Positions 58,244-64,000 of a stretch of 64,000 bases of DNA are shown one piece after another. Position numbers and translations under genes: made by a program. The stretch's first letter is position 1. Every line of letters begins with the position of its first letter. Origin of the DNA: Aptenodytes patagonicus (taxonomy: Eukaryota > Chordata > Aves > Sphenisciformes > Spheniscidae); the NCBI RefSeq assembly GCF_965638725.1, contig NC_134981.1:39894849-39958848 (forward strand), read 5' to 3'. The notes under the pieces are model-generated. The model saw only the letters and a program-made list of their open reading frames with translations, had not been told where the DNA came from and ran no database searches.

Positions 58244-59066
58244 ACTTCTCTATCACTTGGGTCAGAAAGTTGTCATTGATGAACTCCAGGAACCTCCTGG
58301 ATTGCTTATGCCCTACTGTGTTGTCCCTCCAGCAGATATCAAGGTGGTTGAAGTCCCCCGTGAGGGCCAGGGCCTGTGAAGGTGAGGCTGCTCCTAGCTG
58401 TCTGTAGAAGGATGGATCCACTTGTTCTTCCTGATCAGACAGCCTTTAGCAGACACCCACTACAATGTCACCCATATGGGTCTGCTCTTTAGTCCTCATC
58501 CATAAGCTCTCACGTTGCTCATCATCCATCCCTAGACAGAGTTCCATACATTCTAGCTGTTCTCTCACATAAAGGGCAACTCCACCTCCTCGTCTTCCCA
58601 GTCCATCTTTCCTAAAGAGCCTGTATCCTTCCATTGCAGCACTCTAGTTATGAGAGCCATCCCGCCACGTCTTCGTGATCTTAGCAAGATTGTAGTCTTG
58701 GCAACTGCACACAGAACTCTAATTCCTTGTGTTTATTCCCTATGCTGCGTGCATTAGCATATAGGCACTTCAGAGAGGCACCACGCACGCTGATTTCCCA
58801 GAACGTGTGTGTGAGGGGGGTATTCCCCATAATAGTGCCTTGTAGGCACTTCCTTGCTTACATGCAAACGCAGGAGATGATCCCACTTAAGCTCTGTTTT
58901 GTTGATTACGATTCTCTTTCATTCACATCCCCTCCAGCTCTTTACTTGTCAATCCTGTCCATCACTCCCACACAGAGCCGCTGATAACTCTCTGCCTCCC
59001 CCACAGTTCCTAGTTTAAAGCCTTTCTTACCAGGTCAGCCAACTTGCTGGCAAATTAAGAAGCATC
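58244..59066 (-). mobile_element. CR1 LINE, reverse strand, endonuclease and end of ORF1
   Basis: The - strand shows [20 protein letters not shown] and YRLFRKDGLGRRGGGVALYV, both endonuclease blocks. The far end near 59000-59060 matches the ORF1 C-terminus (GGCAAATTAAG preceded by the LLARLTR-like block seen at 3175-3220). Many frame breaks. Confidence 0.78.
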
Positions 59067-59075
59067 AAATCAAAA

Positions 59076-59204
59076 TGTATTGGGTCTGGCTGGGATGGAG
59101 TTAACTTCCCCCATAGCAGCCCTCATAGCCCCGTGCTTTGTATTTGTAGCTAGAACAGTGTCAATAACACACCAATGATTTGGCTACTGCTGAGTGGTGC
59201 TTAC
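59076..59204 (+). mobile_element. 5' fragment of a TGTACTGGGTCTGG-family LTR
   Basis: About 130 bp from TGTATTGGGTCTGG to GTGGTGCTTAC, cut by the reverse LTR starting at 59205. Confidence 0.75.
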
Positions 59205-60920
59205 TGTGGTAGGTTGACCCTGGCTGGACACCAGGTGTCCACCAAGCCGCTCTATCGCTCCCCCTCCTCAGCTGGACAGGGGGAGAAAAATACGACAAAA
59301 GGCTCATGGGTCAAGATAAGGACAGGGAGAGATCACTCAGCAATTACCATCACAGACAAAACAGACTCAACTTGGGGAAATTGATTTATTACCAATCAAA
59401 TCAGAGTAGGATAACGAGAAATAAAACCAAATCTTAAAACACCTACCCCCCACCCCTCCCTTCTTCCCAGGCTCAACTTCACTCCTGATTTCTCTACCTC
59501 CTCCTGCCGAGTAGCACAGGGGGACAAGGAATGGGGGTTAGGGTCAGCTCCTCATGCATTGTCTCTACCACTCCTTCCTCCTCCAGCTCGTGCGGCCTTT
59601 GCTTTTCTTGATTAAACTGCCTTTATCTCAACCCATGAGTTTTTCATCTTATTTTCTCCCCCTGAAGAGGGGGAGTGATAGAGTGGCTTGGTAGGCACCT
59701 GACAGCCAGTGCTTTCTGGCACCCAACATGGGGCATAAGGAATTTGAGATAAGAATAGTAGAGAAAGGCAACAGGCAAAACATGGGCTGAACATTGCTAG
59801 AGAGCAGAATAATTGTGGTGAAGGGACGAGGGGTGGAGCGCGTGTAAATTGTCCACCTTTGTCAGTGTTATGATGATGTTTTGATTTTAGTGTGGGGAAT
59901 TCTTTTTGTTGATTGAAGTGAAGTTTGTAAAGATTGTGTGATTAACTTATTGCCTCAATGATGATATGGTAGCATCTCTGTGGTAACATATTTAAGAAAG
60001 GGTAAAAAACACTGCACAACAGCAGCTGGGAGAGATGAATGAGAATATTTGAGAGAAACAACTATGCAGACACCAAGGTCAGTGAAGGAGGGGGAGAAGG
60101 TGCTACAGGTGCCCGAGCAGAGATTCCCCTGCAGCCCATGGAGAAGACCATCATGAAGCAGGCTGTCCCCCTACAGCCCATGGAGGTTAACAGTGGAGCA
60201 GATATCCACCCTGCAGCCCATGGAGGACCCCACACCAGAGAATGCAGATGTGCCCTAAAGGAAGCTGCAGCCTGTGGAGAGCCCATGCTGGAGCAGGCTC
60301 CTGGCAGGACCCTGTGGTGGAGAGGAGCCCGTGCAGGAGCAGCTTTTCTGGCAAGAACTGTGGCCCCAGGGGGTAACCACACTAGAACAGTCCATTCCTG
60401 AAGGACTGCACCCCATGGAAAGGACCCATACTGGAGCAGTTTGTAAAGAACTGCATCCCATGGGAAGGACCCACGTTGGAAAAGTTCATGGAGGACTGCA
60501 TCCCATGGGAGGGACCCCACACTTGAGCAGGGGAAGAGTGTGAGGAGGAAGGAGCGGCAGAGACGAAACGTTATGAACTGACCCCAACCCCCATTCCCCT
60601 GCACTGCTTGGGGGGGAGGAATTAGAAGTTTAGGAGGTAAAGTTGAGCTCGGGAAGAAGGGAGGGGGTGGGGGGGAATGTGTTTTTAGGTTTGTTCTTAT
60701 TTCTCATTATTCTACTCTGTTTAATTAGCAATAAATTAAATTTAATCTACCCCAAGCCAGAGTCTGTTTTGCCTGTGACAGTAATTACCGAGTGATCTCC
60801 CTGTCCTTATCTCAACCACGAGCTTTTCATTGTATTTTCTCCTTTGGTCCTGTTGATGGAGAGGGAGTAATAGAACAGCTTAGTGAGCACCTGGCAGCCA
60901 ACGAAGGTCAACCCACCACA
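59205..60920 (+). mobile_element. ERV relic with head-to-head LTRs and a repeat-rich leader
   Basis: A reverse LTR (59205 to about 59590, starting TGTGGTAGGTTGACC) faces a forward LTR end (about 59591-59712). A tRNA-Lys-type primer site follows at 59717-59734 (TGGCACCCAACATGGGGC, two transitions from perfect). The leader is 59735-60600 and a forward 3' LTR is at about 60601-60920, ending AACCCACCACA. No gag, pol or env remains. Confidence 0.7.
60080..60540 (+). repeat. Degenerate tandem repeats coding QPME/LHPM-type motifs in the ERV leader
   Basis: Units of about 42-50 bp contain CTGCA(C/G)CCCATGGA and GGAGCAG blocks. In frame they give IPLQPMEKT, VPLQPMEVN and, later, EGLHPMERTHTG, KELHPMGRTHVG and GGLHPMGGT. 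No protein family is recognised. Confidence 0.65.
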
Positions 60921-61836
60921 CAAGAGAAAAAAAGTGACATCAGTATTGGTCACTTAAACAGGGCCTCAGAATTACAAGACATCCTGAAGAAAGGAAGAGT
61001 GACAGTTAATATTTATGTCCATCCAGCAAACAATCCACAGATTTGTTTTTGCAGAACACTACATAATCAACACTTATGATGTCAATCATTGCAATACTGA
61101 CAAAACAGGCTACGCTAGAAAAAAAGAATCAATATTGCAGCAAATGCTCAAAGGCTATATTTTGGTCCACATTTTAATCAAGTATTTAAACACAGCTGAG
61201 CACTGTGTTTCAGGGCTCAAGAGAATACCATGGACTGGTAACCGAACTATAGGAGCCAGTATACCCAGAGTCACATGCTAGATTTGTCCCCTCTCCATTC
61301 AATATTCACATACAAAGACAAGACCAGGTCTACCAGTTGGAAAGTTGCTGAAAGTAGCACAGGGAAAGCCAGTAGTACCAACCTCTTTTTAATTAATGAA
61401 AAAAATTAAAAATTGAGCAGAACAATCCCAGCTTTACACACCCTATTACATATTTCTAAAGAAGTTTTTGACACAAAAACAAACGCAGGCAATAGATGTG
61501 CTTGAGGTGAAGTCATTCCTGAATTGGAAAGGGAAAAGCAAATATACAGAGCATGTATTTAGAGTCGTTCCCCCCCCAAAGCTCTTCAGAAAAGGGCATA
61601 TTCCAATGAAATGTATTAAGAGCATATTCAGATGTGATATTATTCTGATCAATAATCTTATTTGATTGGGGAAGATATACTATGGATTATTGAAATACAG
61701 AGGAGAATTCAACTTGCAATCTCATTTCCTTTAATGTTTTCAATCAGACATTATTTGGGGGGAATATGATAATTACTAATTATTTCATATAACAGAGCCT
61801 GTAAACTGATGTAAACAAGCAATTAAGCTTCATCAT
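60921..61836. other. No gene or repeat recognised
   Basis: AT-rich sequence with short frames only; nothing I can name. Confidence 0.5.
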
Positions 61837-62366
61837 TGTCCTGGTTTCGGCTGGGATAGAGTTCATTTTCTTCCTAGTAGCTAGTATAGTACTGTGTTTT
61901 GGATTTAGTATGAGAATAATGTTGATAGCAACAACTAAAACATCAGTGTGTTAAGTAGTGCTTACACTAGTCAAGGACTTCTCAGCTTCCCATGCCCTGC
62001 CAGCAAGAAGCTGGGAGGGGGCACAGCCAGGACAGCTGACCCAAACTGGCCAAAGGGATATTCCATACCATGTGATGTCATGCTCAGTACATAAACTAGG
62101 GAAAGCTGGCAGGGGGGAGGCCACTGCTCAGGGACTGGCTGGGCATCGGTCAGCAGGTGGTGAGCAATTGCACTGTGCATCACTTGCTTTGTATATTCTT
62201 TTATTATTATTTTCCCTTCCTTTTCTGTCCTATTAAACTGTCTTTATCTCAACCCACAAATTTTACCTCCCCCTCCCCAATTCTCTCCCCCATCCCACTG
62301 GGGGTGGGGTGGGGGTGAGCAAACAGCTGTGTGGTGTTTAGCTGCCTGCCGGGTTAAACCACAACA
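61837..62366 (+). mobile_element. ERVL-type solo LTR with intact target duplication
   Basis: It runs from TGTCCTGGTTTCGG to ACCACAACA, 530 bp. It is flanked by the perfect duplication ATCAT at 61832-61836 and 62367-62371. A 26-bp block at 61927-61952 is inverted relative to sister LTRs. A GC/G-rich end and TATTAAACTG block match the family. Confidence 0.92.
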
Positions 62367-63768
62367 ATCATCTACTTTGCTTCTGTTTTGCTGATATGTA
62401 TAAGCAATTGATTGTTTTCCACATTGACCAAAAACATAACATTGTTTGCAGCCAATGTTACTGGGTCTTTCATCAAGTAGCTATCTTCCAGATAACCTGT
62501 CAACTACAGACCACAGTCACCAATGCACCTGTTGTAGCTCTTTTGTTTATGGAGGAGATGTCTAGTTATATACCAACTTTCTACTATAATCAAGAGAAAT
62601 GCCAAAACTAGCCTAACTACACAGAACAAGTGTTTTAGAATAACATCTGAGGCTGAATACCTGCCCCCTCTGGTTGTATGAGGTTTAATATATGATTAAA
62701 ATATATGCTTTAAAAAGGAAGCATCAAGCCCTTGTTATAATGTAATAAAAATTCAAGACAATGTGTTTACTTAAAACCCAGAAAATGGAGAATCCCCTCT
62801 AAAGTAACAGAGAAATAGTTAAAGTTACATGGGACAAGTTCAAAATTCACTGTGACAACCAGGCCCCAAGATTTGCACAATCTCTACACACGCCCCTACA
62901 CTAAGTCACAGCCCTGATAATATTAAACAGAATACTCAAGTTGTGATGATCCAACCATAATAAGCTGAACAATATTAAAATTCAGTTTTTCACAGCTTTT
63001 CTATTGCTAAATATGCAATATGATGGTAATTTTGTGAACATCTGTTCTTATGGTCACATAGTATTTTCAAAAATAATCTTTTTGTAGTTTGGGCATTTGT
63101 AAAACAAGAAGAATTTTTGTTTTTAAATGGAATAAGCCATGGTGAAAAAAATGCTCTCAAATTTAAGTAGTGGGTGTTCAGTACTATATTTATTTGGTGC
63201 TTGGGCTTCTTACGTTTATTGGAAAATGCCTCTACAGCCTTTTAACTTACCATTTAATCTCTCTAAAACTAGAGGCTGTAGCTGCTAGTCTGAATTCTGA
63301 AACAAAGGTGACCAGAACGCTACAACAAAATTTTGGTAGTCTTGCCAGGGTCCCCTTTCTACTACCCCTCCCTACAAAACATAGGCAATAGATGCATCTG
63401 AAGAACAGATTTGCCTTTTTCTCTCACCCACAAACTAGTGGCTCAGTTACTGGGCAATCAATTATTATAGGTTTTTCTTCTCTTCTGAGACTTCCAACTG
63501 AGGAGATCCCAAACGGTGATAAATAAGGATTATCTTCTAATCATTCAAGTAAGACTGAAATGGAATGAAATTTATTAGTGTATATTTCAATTTCTCTAGT
63601 ACATCAGCACTATATAATAATTCTGCTAAATATTGACAATGCCTTCAGTATAAAACACCACCAACCAGCTTTGATATGAATCCATTAATCTAATCCTAAA
63701 ATACAGTATTTCTATTTAAACTGCCAGTACAGATTAAGTACAACCATTTGGAAAGCATGCTGGAAAAT
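62367..63768. other. No gene or repeat recognised
   Basis: AT-rich sequence; the open frames at 62396-62611 and 63170-63391 have no recognisable motif or splice context. Confidence 0.5.
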
Positions 63769-64000
63769 TGTACTGGGTCTGGCTGAGATGGAGTTAACTT
63801 TCTTCACAGCAGCTTGTATGGTGCTGTGTTTTAGATTTAGGACTAAAGCAGTGCTGATAACACACCAATGTTTTAGCTATAGCTGAACAGTGCTCATGCA
63901 ATGTCAAGGCCTTCTCAGTTTCTCACTCTTCTGCTGCCAACCCCCCCCGTCCAGTGAATAGATTGGGGAGGTGGAGCAAGAGGTTGAGAGGGGACAAAAC
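63769..64000 (+). mobile_element. 5' part of a TGTACTGGGTCTGG-family LTR, cut by the window end
   Basis: It starts TGTACTGGGTCTGGCTGAGA and follows the LTR at 35829 through the ATAACACACCAATGTTTTAG block to the end of the window. Confidence 0.82.

Noticed and set aside
63170-63391. Possible small gene of 73 codons
   Set aside because: No splice context, no recognisable motif, and AT-rich composition like its surroundings.

Overview
The window is avian genomic DNA, almost certainly from a W chromosome. CR1 LINEs with the bird-typical ATTCTATG tail, several avian ERV LTR families and three-exon vertebrate genes show that it is a bird. A head-to-tail array of a HINT1-derived gene whose catalytic histidine triad is altered is the hallmark of HINTW (Wpkci/ASW), the female-specific ampliconic gene of the avian W. 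The species cannot be read from the sequence.

Region 1 (1-16142) holds two full 7,685-bp units and one partial unit of the array. Each unit carries one HINTW gene on the + strand: a CpG-island promoter with exon 1, an intron 1 containing an old class-I-type ERV remnant (env tail plus LTR), exon 2, exon 3 and two polyadenylation signals. The spacer carries an ERVL-type LTR, a piece of a second LTR and a decayed CR1. The two full units are nearly identical; the partial third is slightly more diverged and is cut inside exon 3 by an LTR. In both full copies the expected initiator is GTG, and an extra base shifts the frame inside exon 1.

Region 2 (16138-38540) is mostly nested repeats: CR1s in both orientations, four or more LTR families, ERV leader sequences with degenerate tandem repeats, and several 0.5-3 kb stretches in which I recognise nothing.

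Region 3 (38541-45485) is low in recognisable repeats and holds the last two coding exons of ABHD17B on the - strand. This is a membrane-anchored alpha/beta-hydrolase (protein depalmitoylase) gene. Both exons are open with intact splice sites and all three catalytic residues. ABHD17B belongs to the chromosomal block that is Z-linked in birds, so this is plausibly its W gametolog.

Region 4 (45486-64000) is another repeat cluster. Its centre is an env-less ERVL-like provirus (46502-53134, - strand) with a 5-bp target duplication, two 573-bp LTRs and a primer-binding site for tRNA-Lys(CTT). It sits inside a CR1. Around it are a nearly full CR1 ORF2 with altered catalytic residues, CR1s nested in CR1s, a solo LTR with a micro-inversion, and two leader-only ERV relics.

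No small RNA gene, CRISPR array or bacterial-type feature was seen.
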